64,000 bases of DNA from Syntrophomonas sp. (GCA_016841245.1 JAENZN010000016.1:29218-93217); one strand, 5' to 3'. Positions 17,727 to 27,975 are shown, counted from the stretch's first letter. Numbers and translations are program-made. Notes: a model not told the origin generated them from the sequence alone.

Positions 17727-18932
17727 ATGTCTAATTTTAGCAGGTCCTTCTTAACCCCACTGTTTCTCTTTGCTGCAGCCAGCTGCTTGTTCGGCCTTTA
17801 TGCAGGTCTATATGATCCATCTTTCAATAACTATCTGGCCCAGGTACACCATATTGATGAAGTAGCCCGGGGAGCTCTGGAATTCCCACGCGAACTGCCG
17901 GGCTTTTTGTGTGCCTTTATTTTTTCTCTATTTATGTTTCTGGCTGACACCAGGATTGCTGCCCTGGCTGCTCTCCTGTTAGCTTTATCTTTATGGGGGC
18001 AGGGTTGGCTGGCTCCTGACATGACCATGGTAGTAGTGTGGATGCTGATGTGGAGTACCGGAGCCCATGTGTTTATGGTAGTAAAATCTTCTATCGCCCT
18101 GCGCCTGGCTGATAAGGGGCGCGAAGGCAAACTAATGGGAGACCTGGGTGCACTGGAAGCCCTGGGCCTTCTGATAGGCATGATCCTGGTATACTTCGGG
18201 GTCTCCTTGCTCAGCTTTTCATTTCCTGTAATATTCGGCCTGGCTGGTGCCTGTTCCCTTGCTGCAGCATTATTATTATACCGGATAAAACCTGAACCGG
18301 TAAAAAGGCCTGCCCGACAGCTGCTCCTGAAACGCAAATATACCCTTTTTTATATCCTTAATATGATTTTCGGAGCACGAAAGCAGATATTTTTGACCTT
18401 TGCTCCCTGGGTGTTGATCAAACTCTTTCACTGCGGTATAGAAACTTTCGCGCTGCTGGGTATCATTGCTACCCTTATGGGTCTATTCTATCGCCCCTTG
18501 TTAGGTCGCGCCATAGATGCCTGGGGTGAGCGAACCGTCTTATCCATTGATGCAGTTTTAGTGACTTCTTTATGCATGATCTATGCTTTTGCCCAGCAGC
18601 TGTTTGCTGATAATATAGCCGTGATATTAATAATGATGTGTTTTGTAACCGACCAGCTTCTTTTCGCCGTTACTATGGCCCGGATAACCTACTTGAATCG
18701 CATTGTTGAATCGCCGGATGATATTGCCCCCAGTATATCCATGGGTATAACTCTGGATCACGCAGTATCCATGACCGTTCCTTTTGCCGGAGGCTTGTTA
18801 TGGGCCTCCCTGGGGTACCAGGCGGTCTTTTTGGCAGCTGGAATCATGGGAGTCTTAAACCTGGTCGCAGCCCGTTTCATTCCCGGGCCAAACATATTGC
18901 CCATCAAGGATCCTGCCAATATATCCAGTTGA
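17727..18932 (+). CDS. MFS transporter
   Basis: A 401-residue integral membrane protein with about 12 hydrophobic helices, of the major facilitator superfamily. The loop after helix 2 (LADTRIAA) and the repeat in the second half (RPLLGRAIDAWGERTV) resemble the MFS signature G..aDr.Grr. Substrate is unknown. I choose ATG 17727 because AAAGGAG lies 9 nt upstream and the next residues, MSNFSRSFLTPLFLF, lead into helix 1; a longer frame from 17640 has no ribosome site. Probably transcribed alone. Confidence 0.85.
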   Translation: MSNFSRSFLTPLFLFAAASCLFGLYAGLYDPSFNNYLAQVHHIDEVARGALEFPRELPGFLCAFIFSLFMFLADTRIAALAALLLALSLWGQGWLAPDMTMVVVWMLMWSTGAHVFMVVKSSIALRLADKGREGKLMGDLGALEALGLLIGMILVYFGVSLLSFSFPVIFGLAGACSLAAALLLYRIKPEPVKRPARQLLLKRKYTLFYILNMIFGARKQIFLTFAPWVLIKLFHCGIETFALLGIIATLMGLFYRPLLGRAIDAWGERTVLSIDAVLVTSLCMIYAFAQQLFADNIAVILIMMCFVTDQLLFAVTMARITYLNRIVESPDDIAPSISMGITLDHAVSMTVPFAGGLLWASLGYQAVFLAAGIMGVLNLVAARFIPGPNILPIKDPANISS

Positions 18933-19113
18933 TTACCGGCACCCTCGCCAATATCAAATAGACTTAATTTACTAATCAAGGAAAAGCTCTTTGCACCCAA
19001 AAAGTATTAATTATTGTGATAGAATTTAATTATCTATAAAAAATGCATCTCCAGCACTTGAATCAGCAGAAACACCTGATAGGATAAGAAATTACAGGCA
19101 AGGAAGTTTTTCT

Positions 19114-19824
19114 ATGGATACTGAAGTATTGATGAAACTTAATAACGTGACCAAAAGCTATGTCATGGGAGAAGTTACCGTAGAAGCCTTAAAGGAAACA
19201 ACCCTGGATATATACAGCGGAGAACTGTTGGTAATACTGGGTCCCAGCGGATCGGGCAAAAGCACCCTGTTAAATATTATCGGTGGAATGGATAAACCCA
19301 GCAGCGGGGAAATAATATTTAAGGATCGCAATTTAAGCAAGGCCAGTGACCACGAGCTAACTTTATTTAGACGCAATGAAATAGGTTTCGTTTTTCAGTT
19401 TTATAACTTGATATCAGACCTGACCGCCGGGGAGAATGTTGAACTGGCAGCCAGTCTGGTAAAAAATCCCCTCACTTCGCAGGAAGTATTAACCCAGGTA
19501 GGTCTGGCCGATAGAATCGACCACTTCCCTTCCCAGCTCAGCGGAGGCGAACAGCAGAGGATATCCATTGCCAGGGCTATGGTAAAAAACCCTACTCTAT
19601 TACTATGTGATGAACCAACGGGAGCCTTAGATTATCAAACCGGTAAAACTATCCTGGGGTTGTTGAAGAAAGCCCAGGAGCTAATGGGAAGAACTATAAT
19701 TATAGTCACCCATAATACCGCCATCGGTGAAATAGCCGACCGGGTAGTTCGCATGAGAAGCGGCAGCATCGCAGAAATATCATTGAATGAATCACCTGTC
19801 CCCCCGGAAAGGATTGAGTGGTAA
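19114..19824 (+). CDS. ABC transporter ATP-binding protein (LolD/MacB type)
   Basis: A 236-residue ATPase with Walker [11 protein letters not shown]-loop FVFQFYNL, signature LSGGEQQR, Walker [13 protein letters not shown] and switch His in VTHNT. It belongs to the MacB/LolD/FtsE group that energises FtsX-type permeases. AAGGAAG precedes the ATG. First gene of a three-gene exporter operon: its TAA overlaps the permease ATG (TAATG). Confidence 0.93.
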   Translation: MDTEVLMKLNNVTKSYVMGEVTVEALKETTLDIYSGELLVILGPSGSGKSTLLNIIGGMDKPSSGEIIFKDRNLSKASDHELTLFRRNEIGFVFQFYNLISDLTAGENVELAASLVKNPLTSQEVLTQVGLADRIDHFPSQLSGGEQQRISIARAMVKNPTLLLCDEPTGALDYQTGKTILGLLKKAQELMGRTIIIVTHNTAIGEIADRVVRMRSGSIAEISLNESPVPPERIEW

Positions 19825-22202
19825 TGAAGGTACTAACCCACAGATTATGGCATACAATCAAAGGAAGCCTGGGGCAATTCCTGGGTATGGCCGTAATAAT
19901 AGCTGTGGGTATTTCCTTATACATTGGTATAACTACTGCATTCTTTAACCTCGGCCAGTCCCAGGAAGCATTTTATAAGGATAATAACTTTGCTGACTAT
20001 TATTTCTATGTAGTCCGAGCACCTGAATCAATCATTCGACAGGTCGAAGCAGTTCCTGGAGTCACTCTAGTCACTGGTAGAATTCAAAAAGATATCCCAG
20101 TTTTTAAAGATAATCAGGAAAGAGCGACCGTACGTTTGACATCTTATCCTCTGCCCATAGAAAATGAGGTAAACAGTATTCAGCTTCTCGATGGGCGCTT
20201 ATTCTCCGAGTATCCTGCTGATGGAGGAATTGAGGTATTGGTTGATCCAGGTTACTTTGATGCCAACAAACTGGCTTTTGGTGACACCATCAATATCGTG
20301 GCTGAGAATAAAAAGTACCCGGTTAAAGTGGTAGGTACAGCTACCGGACCAGAATTCACTTATATTATGAAAGATGCTTCTAATATGGTACCAGACTATG
20401 AGACCTTTGGTATTATGATGGTGCCGCATAACCAGAGTCAGGAATTATTCAACCTGCCGGGACAGGTCAATCAGGTAATAGTGCAATTAGCTCCGGGAGC
20501 TGACATTGATCAGGCAGTTAAAGCAATCAAAGACATTCTTGCTCCCTATGGAAACCTGGCCAGCTTCCCCCGTAAGGACCAGTTGAGCCATGCTGCTTTG
20601 GATGCAGAACTGTCCGGGCTTGATGCCATATCCGGTTTTCTTCCCCTGATATTTTTATCCATTGCGGCGGGGATACAATTCGTAATATTGCGCCGTATGA
20701 TAAAAACGCAACGAACCCAGATCGGCATCATGAAAGCCATTGGTTTTGATAACCGGCAGATTATCTTTCATTTCAGCAGTTATGCCATTATGGTGTGTGT
20801 AGTTGGAGCCACAGCAGGTATAGTATTTGGAATTTTTATGGCCTCTGTTTTTTCCGATATGTATGCTATGTTTTTCAACCTGCCCCAGGCTATCGGGGGA
20901 ATAAATTATGAAGTCATCTTATATAGCTTAATGCTCAGCCTGGGAGTCGGAGTACTAGCCGGTTTTACCGCGTCGCGCCCCATATTGAGTATAAGCCCGG
21001 CAGAATCTATGCGTTCACTGCCGCCCAGCAAAAGCAGCCGATCGTTATTGGAAAACTTGCCCGGATTCTGGAATAAACTGTCTTCATCCTGGAAGATGGC
21101 CTTCCGAACTATAAGCCGTAATCGCCTTCGTTTACTGTTAACCATGGCTGGAATCGTATCAGCTGTTGCTCTTCTGATCGTATCAATGTTTACCAACGAT
21201 GCAGTAGATTACATGATGGATCAGCACTTCAACCAGGAATCCTCTTATGATTATATGCTGCACTTTAATCAACCAGTAAAGGAATCGGAGCTGCTCAATA
21301 TTTCCAGGCTAGAAGGAGTAGAACTTATTGAAGGCATTTTCTCCCTGCCGGTTAGAGTACATTATAACAGCCGGACTAGTGAAGATCTTTTGATGGGCAT
21401 AAACCCTTCCAATACCTTAAAACACCCCGCTAAAGAAAATGGGGTGGTTATTCCGGTTCCCGATGAAGGTGTGATCATCAGCCGTAAATCAGCGGAAAGA
21501 CTGGGCTTGAAAGTGGGGGACGCAGTTCAGGTGGAAACACTGCTGGGGATGGGGCAAGCACACTATGCAGATATCAAAATCACAGCCATAAATTATCAGC
21601 TTTTCGGTAATGAATCCTATGTCTCCCTGCAGCAGGCCAACAAGATTTTGAATGAATCAAACCTGCTTACCGGAGCAGTAATGAAGGTGGATAGTGTTTA
21701 TGCCAGCTATATCGAAAGCGAATTATCAGATATGACGGGAATCAATTCTATAGTAAGCCGCCAGAAGGAAAGAGATAACATTATGAGTTTGATGGATAGC
21801 ATGATATATATGGTCAGTACTATGATCATGTTTTCTGTCATACTAGGATTTGTTATTATATACAATTCAGTTGTTATGAGTTTTAATGAACGAAAAAGGG
21901 AACTGGCATCCCTGCTCACCATAGGGTTTACCAGGAAAGAAGTATCATCTATTATGTGGAAGGAGACCATACCCCAGGCCATACCCTCAATACTGCTGGG
22001 GCTGCCCGCAGGCAGGCTGCTGGCTGAGCTCTACTTTGGCTCGGTAGAATTTGATATGTGGTACATGCCAGTGATCATCTACCCTTCCAGCTATGTACTG
22101 GCTGCACTGGGAGGCCTGGTTTTTGTGTTGTTGGGACAATGGGTAGCAGGTCGGGGGATTCAGAAGCTGGATATTATTGAATTATCCAAGAATATGGATT
22201 AA
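19824..22202 (+). CDS. ABC transporter permease, two FtsX domains
   Basis: A 792-residue membrane protein. An N-terminal helix (about residues 15-35) and a large external MacB-like periplasmic-type domain precede a three-helix FtsX block at about 265-390. A second helix near 430, a second external domain, and a final FtsX block at about 640-780 complete the duplicated layout. Start is ATG 19824, overlapping the ATPase stop; GTG 19818 is also in frame. With the ATPase and adaptor it should export a lipid, peptide or macrolide-like compound; the substrate is not evident. Confidence 0.9.
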   Translation: MKVLTHRLWHTIKGSLGQFLGMAVIIAVGISLYIGITTAFFNLGQSQEAFYKDNNFADYYFYVVRAPESIIRQVEAVPGVTLVTGRIQKDIPVFKDNQERATVRLTSYPLPIENEVNSIQLLDGRLFSEYPADGGIEVLVDPGYFDANKLAFGDTINIVAENKKYPVKVVGTATGPEFTYIMKDASNMVPDYETFGIMMVPHNQSQELFNLPGQVNQVIVQLAPGADIDQAVKAIKDILAPYGNLASFPRKDQLSHAALDAELSGLDAISGFLPLIFLSIAAGIQFVILRRMIKTQRTQIGIMKAIGFDNRQIIFHFSSYAIMVCVVGATAGIVFGIFMASVFSDMYAMFFNLPQAIGGINYEVILYSLMLSLGVGVLAGFTASRPILSISPAESMRSLPPSKSSRSLLENLPGFWNKLSSSWKMAFRTISRNRLRLLLTMAGIVSAVALLIVSMFTNDAVDYMMDQHFNQESSYDYMLHFNQPVKESELLNISRLEGVELIEGIFSLPVRVHYNSRTSEDLLMGINPSNTLKHPAKENGVVIPVPDEGVIISRKSAERLGLKVGDAVQVETLLGMGQAHYADIKITAINYQLFGNESYVSLQQANKILNESNLLTGAVMKVDSVYASYIESELSDMTGINSIVSRQKERDNIMSLMDSMIYMVSTMIMFSVILGFVIIYNSVVMSFNERKRELASLLTIGFTRKEVSSIMWKETIPQAIPSILLGLPAGRLLAELYFGSVEFDMWYMPVIIYPSSYVLAALGGLVFVLLGQWVAGRGIQKLDIIELSKNMD

Positions 22203-22220
22203 CGGGGAGGAAATTGAGTC

Positions 22221-23384
22221 ATGAAGGGAAAAAAAGGTCTGTGCATTATTATTGCGGTGGTGGTGCTCCTGGTTGCAGCAGCGGGTTGGATATATGGCCA
22301 GGGCGGGGATAATGTGGACGCGGTAAAGGCTGAAAAAGGCAGTATAAGTATAACAGTTGAAGATACAGCACTGGTACAGGCAGCTGAAGACTACGATCTG
22401 TATTCCAACCAAAATGCCAGGTCAAAAAATGTAGCTGTAGAAATTGGGCAAGTGGTAGAAAAGGACCAGCTTATTATGCAGCTGGAAAACCCTGAACTCC
22501 AACTGCAGCTAAGTGAAAATAGATCTCTGCTGGCCCAGGCTCAGTCTTCTGCAGCAGCAGCTTCTGCCGGTGCAAAACGCCTGGAGCTGCAGCTAGAGGA
22601 TGCCCGGACAGATTTGGCTCGAATCGAAGAGCTCTTCGAGCAGGGAGCAGTAAGTAAAAGTGAATATGAAAAGGCAATTTTACTGGTTGATACTACCGGG
22701 GAGGCATTAAATGAACAGTCGGCTTCTCTTGATATGCTTAAATCTCAAATTCAAGGGGCACAGGAAACAATAGGGAAACTGGCAGAACTGGAAGAAGAAC
22801 TCCAGATATACAGTCCCATTCAAGGCGTGATCCTCAACCTGCCGGTCAAAAAAGACCAGCCGGTATCAGCTGGAACTCTACTGGCATCTATTGCCGCGGT
22901 GCAGGACCTGGAAATAAAAGCAGATATTCTGAGTGATGACTTGGGGGAAATACAAATCGGGCAGAAGGTGTCTGTTACGACACCGGTTCTGGGCAATAAG
23001 CTGTTGGAGGGAACAGTCTTGAAAATATATCCCCAGGCAGAAGAAAAAATCTCCGCATTAGGCGTTATCCAGCGCAGAGTCCCGATCATTATCAGCATTG
23101 AGGACAGTGCTAACCTGAAACCCGGTTATGAAGTACGCGTAGCGATAGAAACCACCCACCTGGAAGATGTAATCACCTTGCCCATAGAAAGTGTTCGCAA
23201 AACTGATAATGGAAAAGAAGTTATCCTCATCCAAAATAATAGAATAAAATACCAGGAAGTAGAAACTGGATTAAGCGACAGCAATAACATAGAGATAAAG
23301 AGCGGTATTAAAGAAGGTGATCTGCTGGTAAGGGACGCCAGCCTGGAATTAAAAGAAAATATGAAGGTCGATCCAAGTGAGTAA
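22221..23384 (+). CDS. Periplasmic-adaptor-type (HlyD/MacA) membrane fusion protein
   Basis: A 387-residue protein with one N-terminal helix (about residues 6-27). Then come a lipoyl-like half (VAVEIGQVVEKDQLIMQLEN), a coiled-coil hairpin (about 90-195, rich in Ala/Gln/Leu), the second lipoyl half (YSPIQGVILNLPVKKDQPVS) and a beta-barrel. It is the third gene of the exporter operon, 18 bp after the permease, with GGGAGG before the ATG. Such adaptors also occur in monoderm Firmicutes, so it alone does not prove an outer membrane. Confidence 0.9.
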   Translation: MKGKKGLCIIIAVVVLLVAAAGWIYGQGGDNVDAVKAEKGSISITVEDTALVQAAEDYDLYSNQNARSKNVAVEIGQVVEKDQLIMQLENPELQLQLSENRSLLAQAQSSAAAASAGAKRLELQLEDARTDLARIEELFEQGAVSKSEYEKAILLVDTTGEALNEQSASLDMLKSQIQGAQETIGKLAELEEELQIYSPIQGVILNLPVKKDQPVSAGTLLASIAAVQDLEIKADILSDDLGEIQIGQKVSVTTPVLGNKLLEGTVLKIYPQAEEKISALGVIQRRVPIIISIEDSANLKPGYEVRVAIETTHLEDVITLPIESVRKTDNGKEVILIQNNRIKYQEVETGLSDSNNIEIKSGIKEGDLLVRDASLELKENMKVDPSE

Positions 23385-23544
23385 GTCAAGACACGGCGGC
23401 TTCGCTATTATAAATTTTGTATTTCAGAACATTTCTCCTTTCTGTAATTGGCAGACAAACTGATGGCATTCATTCCCTGCTATCTCCTGTGGTAGAAAAC
23501 CGATCATTTTATCAGCCGCCTGGTCGGTTTCAAGGATTTATCCC

Positions 23545-23571
23545 TATAAAAAAACGGTTCCCTCTGGAACC
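23545..23571 (-). terminator. Rho-independent terminator after the HD-GYP gene
   Basis: Stem GGTTCC/GGAACC (23556-23561 with 23566-23571) is followed on the minus strand by GTTTTTTTAT. It lies about 85 bp past the HD-GYP stop. The rest of the 23385-23654 gap shows nothing else. Confidence 0.65.
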
Positions 23572-23654
23572 ATGCTTCGATTGTAACCTGCACTAAGAAA
23601 TGAAAATATCAAATTGGATAGTGTAAATCCTACTCCCTGTCGCATTATTTATTT

Positions 23655-24707
23655 TTACATTATGATATCCTTAACCCACAGGTCTCTCTGTTCTCTTAAG
23701 TTAACAAATTTATCTCCTATTTGTATCAAAGGGCGGGCGGGCTCGTCGGTATTCATCATAATTATTCGTGCTATGTCTCCGTTATTTAATAGAGCGGATG
23801 CTCCAGGACATATGCTCAAAATATAGGTTCTCAGCTTATTCACGACCTGTGGGTTGAGATGACTAACACTGCTGGATAAAATCTCATTCATGGCCTTAAA
23901 AAGAGCCATCTTGCCACGATAAGGACGTTCAGAAGTCATAGCATCAAACACATCTGCTACCGCTACTATTTTTGAAAAAAGATGGGTCTTACTCGCAGCT
24001 AATTTCAATGGATAACCCCTGCCATCCTGATGTTCATGGTGCTGCAAAACAGCCAACATTATCCTGGGGTCCTCCAGATTCATGCCTTTTACTATCTCAT
24101 AACCATACACCGGATGTTTTTGTATTTCCCGAAATTCTTCCTCGCTTAGACTACCGTTCTTGTTAAGTATATCCAGCGGAATTTTGCATTTGCCTATATC
24201 GTGTAAGATGCCAGCCATTCCCAACATCTTCAGGTCATGTTGTGACATTCTCATCAATTGTCCAATTTTTAAGGAAACAACACTTACCGAAACGGAATGC
24301 TGCAGAGTATATTCATCCTTACGCCTTAAATCCTGTAAATTCAACAAAATATTATTAGTCTCTAAGACTGTGGGAAGCAACACTTCCATAGTCTCCTCCA
24401 CTTCGCCCTGTCCCACCAGATGACCAGCAGATACTTTAGCCATCAAATCTCTAAAATTATCAGCAGCGAGTGTAAATGCCTGGGTTAGTGGATTACGTTT
24501 AATAAGGGTGTCGTTATCATTTTCATTATTTTCGTTAAAATCATCAGAGCTGACAGCGATCTTACCGTAACCCATATTTAAAAGTTGGCTGATATGTGCC
24601 ATTTGCAGTTTAGTTCCCTTGGGCAGCAGCAGCCTGCCGCTGTCGTCATATATGTTCCTGCCCAGTTTACAATCAACAAGTTGTTCTGATAATTCTAATA
24701 TTTCCAT
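23655..24707 (-). CDS. HD-GYP domain phosphodiesterase
   Basis: A 350-residue cytoplasmic protein. The HD-GYP hallmarks are all present: HDIGKCKIPLDIL (the HD pair and lysine), KHPVYGYEIVKG, and HHEHQDGRGYP, which holds the GYP signature. These enzymes hydrolyse cyclic-di-GMP. The N-terminal ~90 residues begin MEILELSEQLVDCKLGRNIY and resemble the small lead domain common in Clostridial HD-GYP proteins. No receiver domain. Transcribed alone and terminated by the hairpin at 23545. Confidence 0.92.
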   Translation of the reverse strand: MEILELSEQLVDCKLGRNIYDDSGRLLLPKGTKLQMAHISQLLNMGYGKIAVSSDDFNENNENDNDTLIKRNPLTQAFTLAADNFRDLMAKVSAGHLVGQGEVEETMEVLLPTVLETNNILLNLQDLRRKDEYTLQHSVSVSVVSLKIGQLMRMSQHDLKMLGMAGILHDIGKCKIPLDILNKNGSLSEEEFREIQKHPVYGYEIVKGMNLEDPRIMLAVLQHHEHQDGRGYPLKLAASKTHLFSKIVAVADVFDAMTSERPYRGKMALFKAMNEILSSSVSHLNPQVVNKLRTYILSICPGASALLNNGDIARIIMMNTDEPARPLIQIGDKFVNLREQRDLWVKDIIM

Positions 24708-24888
24708 ATTCTCCCTCCAGAAAATACGAATAACTCCTAAATATTATAATATGAATTCCCCTTATATCCTTAATTTTAACATATTTATGCATTTTTTGTG
24801 ACTATTCAATTATTTTTTTATTCTAATGATTATACCAGTTAATAATCCTCTTTTACTTATGATGTAATTAAAATTCATTAAATTAAGC

Positions 24889-24917
24889 GCATAAATAAGA
24901 ATAAAATACATAAGCTA
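24889..24917 (+). promoter_or_regulatory. Candidate sporulation (SigE/SigK-like) promoter of the coat genes
   Basis: CATAAGCTA (24909-24917) fits the -10 CATAnnnTA of mother-cell sigma factors. GCATAAA at 24889-24895, 13 bp upstream, is an approximate -35. It lies 48 bp before the first coat-like gene. Fit by eye only; the surrounding 24708-24964 is AT-rich and chance matches are possible. Confidence 0.4.
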
Positions 24918-24964
24918 TACCTGTTAATTAAATATAAAAGTTGATTAAGAAAGGAGCACATGAA

Positions 24965-25147
24965 ATGACCTTGAACCATATGGAACTACAAAATTTGAGA
25001 CATTTAATCGGCGCCCACCAGACTATGCAGAAAAAATTTGATTTTTATGCTTCTGAAGTTCAGGATCAACAGTGTAAACAGATGTTCCAGCAGTCTGCCA
25101 AGGCATGCCAGCAGACCAGTGAAAAATTAATGACTTTTTTAGGATAG
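24965..25147 (+). CDS. Small CotF-associated spore coat-like protein
   Basis: A 60-residue Gln-rich helical protein (MTLNHMELQNLRHLIGAHQT). It is typical of the short gene that precedes CotF-like genes in Clostridia. The second of two overlapping ATGs (24965) is chosen because it is in frame and 8 nt after AAAGGAG. Followed after 13 bp by the CotF-like gene, so one transcript ending at the terminator at 25445. Role in the spore coat is inferred from its partner. Confidence 0.7.
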   Translation: MTLNHMELQNLRHLIGAHQTMQKKFDFYASEVQDQQCKQMFQQSAKACQQTSEKLMTFLG

Positions 25148-25160
25148 GAGGAATAGATAT

Positions 25161-25418
25161 ATGAAACAGCTTCAAGATAAAGAAATGGCCAATGATATTC
25201 TATCTCAAACCAACAGCAGTATTTCAAATTACGCGAAATGTATTACAGAAACATCTAACCAGCAATTAAGACAGACCTTACAGCAGATTCGTAATGGAGA
25301 CGAGCAATTCCAGTATCAACTGTATCAGCTAGCCAACCAAAAAGGCTGGTATAAACCGGCCAGTGATGCTACTTCCCAGGAAATTATGCAGGTTAAACAG
25401 CAGTTAAGCAGCAGTTAG
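25161..25418 (+). CDS. Spore coat protein, CotF family
   Basis: An 85-residue Gln-rich protein. The CotF pattern is visible: KEMANDILSQTNSSISNYAK, then LRQTLQQI, and the ending NQKGWYKPA (family: GWY.pa). AGGAGG precedes the ATG. It is likely expressed in the mother cell during sporulation, together with the 60-residue gene upstream. Confidence 0.8.
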   Translation: MKQLQDKEMANDILSQTNSSISNYAKCITETSNQQLRQTLQQIRNGDEQFQYQLYQLANQKGWYKPASDATSQEIMQVKQQLSSS

Positions 25419-25444
25419 ATCTTTATCTTTATACTAAAAGCAGT

Positions 25445-25477
25445 AGAGGCGTATTGTTTATACGCCTCTTTTTATTT
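25445..25477 (+). terminator. Rho-independent terminator of the coat gene pair
   Basis: Perfect 9-bp arms (25445-25453 with 25461-25469, AGAGGCGTA/TACGCCTCT), a 7-nt loop, then TTTTTATTTT. Confidence 0.9.
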
Positions 25478-25539
25478 TATCGTTTGTTAAATTATGTTAT
25501 ATTTTATTTACTAGTCTTTAAGAAAGGAAGTTACTATGT

Positions 25540-26544
25540 ATGAAAACTTTCAGGAAAAATGGTTTATTCACTCTAACCATTACTCTTTTGTTGTTGTTAT
25601 TATTTGTAGGAGGATGTTCTTCAACTACTCCTCAAAGCCAGCCTTCTGAACCGGTAAATCCAGCAGTTAGTACCGTGCAGCTTATAAATCCTCTGGGTCC
25701 GGCAGTTATTCCTGTTACCGGTATCTCCAGCGGAAATATTAAAGGAGATCTGAATATCAATGTTCAATATTGGAATACCTTGGATGAAGCAGTAGGACTG
25801 CTGTCGGGAAATGAGGTAGAATTCGCGGTGCTCCCCATTAGCAACGGTGTTAATATGTACGCCAGCGGTATAGACATTGCTTTGCTGGGGGTTCATGAGT
25901 GGAAAGTCTTTTATCTCTTAGCCTCTGAAGATGTTAATTTTGAGGACTGGACCTCTCTAAAAGGGAAAACCGTTTACACCCCAACTGCTAGGGGACAAAC
26001 TGTCGACGTCTTAACCAGATACGCTCTGACCAAAGAAAATATTGAGCCGGATGAAGAGGTCACTTTTGCCTATGCCCCCCCCCAGGAGATCGTAGCTTTG
26101 TTTAAGGAAGGCAAAATCGATTATGCTGCACTGCCGGAGCCCTTTGTCAGTCTGGCCCTTGCTTCCGGCCAGGGACAAATTGTATTGGACTATCAAGAAT
26201 ACTGGTCTGAAATCAGTGGATCTGATAAAGGCATTCCCATTGCCGGCTTATTCGTTAAAAAAGAATTTCTTAATAATTACCCGGATGAGGCTCAAAAAAT
26301 TGCGGCTATCCTATATGATTCTACCAACTGGGCTAACGAAAACCCTGATGCTGCTATTGAGGCTAGTACAGAAGTACTCCCACTGCCACCGGCGGTTATG
26401 CAGGCTGCCCTGCAGCGGATCAAATTCGAATATATACCAGCAGCGGAAGTTGAATCGGAAGTAATATCTTTTCTGCAAATTATGCAGGAGACTTATCCGG
26501 AAGGAGTAAAAAAGATACCTGATTCAGGCTTCTTTGTAAAATAA
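25540..26544 (+). CDS. ABC transporter substrate-binding lipoprotein (NMT1/SsuA-like)
   Basis: A 334-residue extracytoplasmic binding protein. Signal peptide with lipobox FVGGCSS near residue 26, then a Ser/Thr/Pro-rich linker. The periplasmic-binding-protein-2 fold shows WKVFYLLASEDVNFEDWTSL and GKTVYTPTARGQTVDVLTRY, as in nitrate/sulfonate/taurine or thiamine-precursor binders. AAGGAAG precedes the ATG. Its TAA overlaps the permease ATG, so it opens a four-gene operon. Ligand unknown. Confidence 0.9.
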   Translation: MKTFRKNGLFTLTITLLLLLLFVGGCSSTTPQSQPSEPVNPAVSTVQLINPLGPAVIPVTGISSGNIKGDLNINVQYWNTLDEAVGLLSGNEVEFAVLPISNGVNMYASGIDIALLGVHEWKVFYLLASEDVNFEDWTSLKGKTVYTPTARGQTVDVLTRYALTKENIEPDEEVTFAYAPPQEIVALFKEGKIDYAALPEPFVSLALASGQGQIVLDYQEYWSEISGSDKGIPIAGLFVKKEFLNNYPDEAQKIAAILYDSTNWANENPDAAIEASTEVLPLPPAVMQAALQRIKFEYIPAAEVESEVISFLQIMQETYPEGVKKIPDSGFFVK

Positions 26545-27287
26545 TGAATTCATTTTTTAAAGGTATTATAGGTATAGTAGTATTCATAGCAATCTGGCAG
26601 GTACTGGCGTTGATAATCAATAAGAGTATCATTCCAGCACCTGCCGAGACGCTTCGTCTGCTGGCGGAGTTTATTTTTTCCAGCCGAATTTTGCTGGTGG
26701 CCTGGGAGACGGCCTGGAAAGTATTCCTGGTCCTGCTGCTGGTTATGATTATTGGCATGCCGGTCGGATTATTCCTGGGTTTATCTGACACCTTCTATGA
26801 TATGTTTAGACCCATTATTATGCTAATTCAAGCAGTTCCAGTTATTTCCTGGCTTTCTCTGGTTATATTCGCCTGGGGTATAGGCTGGAAAAGTCCGGTT
26901 TTTATCGCCTTTTTATCTCTGCTGCCTGTATCCATTCTCACCACCGTATCAGGGGTACATAATCTGGATAAAAATCTTCTGGAAATGGCCCGCCTGTACC
27001 AGGTGCCTGGCGCTAGGATATTAAAAGACATTTATCTGGGCTCACTGTTGCCTTTTATCACAGCCATACTGGATGTCAGTATCGGACAGGCCTGGAAAGT
27101 AATCCTGGTCGCCGAATATTTAAGCGGCGGCAGCGGTCTGGGGGTAGAAATCCTTCGTATGCGAATGATCTTTGATGTTCCCGGAGTGTGGGCTTTGACA
27201 CTAATAGCTGTACTTCTGGGTATTGTAACTGAACGTCTTATCAAACTGGGATTGAGGAGGTTATCCAGTCAATGGACAATTGCCTGA
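26544..27287 (+). CDS. ABC transporter permease (SsuC/TauC-like)
   Basis: A 247-residue inner-membrane permease with about six helices and the EAA-loop region ARLYQVPGARILKDIYLGSLL near residue 150, typical of the nitrate/sulfonate/taurine permease family. It overlaps the binding protein by one base and the ATPase by 16 bases, showing translational coupling. Confidence 0.9.
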   Translation: MNSFFKGIIGIVVFIAIWQVLALIINKSIIPAPAETLRLLAEFIFSSRILLVAWETAWKVFLVLLLVMIIGMPVGLFLGLSDTFYDMFRPIIMLIQAVPVISWLSLVIFAWGIGWKSPVFIAFLSLLPVSILTTVSGVHNLDKNLLEMARLYQVPGARILKDIYLGSLLPFITAILDVSIGQAWKVILVAEYLSGGSGLGVEILRMRMIFDVPGVWALTLIAVLLGIVTERLIKLGLRRLSSQWTIA

Positions 27288-27973
27288 TGGTTGACAAGCT
27301 GTATAAAGCTTATGGCTCCCTAACAGTTCTGGATAATTGGAACTTGACCATAAGTAAAGGGCAGCGCCTGGTTTTTCTTGGTCCTTCGGGTTCTGGTAAA
27401 ACTACGTTTTTAAGAATCATTTCCCGGCTTGAGGAACCTAGCAGCGGAGTAATCAATAGTTTTGATCAAAAGATTGGATTTGTATTTCAAGAGCCCAGAT
27501 TAATCCCCTGGCGTAGTGTAAAAGACAACCTGCTATTTGTAAATCAACATGGAGATTACCAGGACATATTGGGCCGGCTCAGATTAACAGGCTTCGAAGA
27601 CTATTTACCCTCTCAGTTAAGCGGCGGTATGAGACAGAGGGTTAACCTGGCCCGAGCCTTAATTACCAGACCAGATCTTTTGATACTTGACGAAGCCTTC
27701 TCTTCTCTGGATTTACGGGTCAAGGCCAGCATAATGGAGGATATCAATCAGCTCTGGCAGGAAAATAGATTTACTATTATTGCGGTAACCCATGACTTAA
27801 AAGAAGCTCTTTGTCTGGCAGATAGAATAATTATTTTATCTGGACGTCCCTCTAAAATAATTAAAGAAATAAAAGTAGATCTAGGTCGGGATCGGAGTTT
27901 TTCCTCACCAGATTTGTTACAATTAGAATCTGAACTTATTGACATCATGTGCAGTACTCAACCGGAGGTGTAA
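27272..27973 (+). CDS. ABC transporter ATPase (SsuB/TauB-like)
   Basis: A 233-residue ATPase with Walker A GPSGSGKTT, Q-loop FVFQEPRLIPW, signature LSGGMRQR, Walker B LLILDEAFSSLD and switch His VTHDLKEAL. The LIPW and DEAFSSLD wording is usual for the sulfonate/nitrate/taurine group. It overlaps the permease gene and ends 2 bp before the next gene. Confidence 0.93.
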   Translation: MDNCLMVDKLYKAYGSLTVLDNWNLTISKGQRLVFLGPSGSGKTTFLRIISRLEEPSSGVINSFDQKIGFVFQEPRLIPWRSVKDNLLFVNQHGDYQDILGRLRLTGFEDYLPSQLSGGMRQRVNLARALITRPDLLILDEAFSSLDLRVKASIMEDINQLWQENRFTIIAVTHDLKEALCLADRIIILSGRPSKIIKEIKVDLGRDRSFSSPDLLQLESELIDIMCSTQPEV

Positions 27974-27975
27974 CC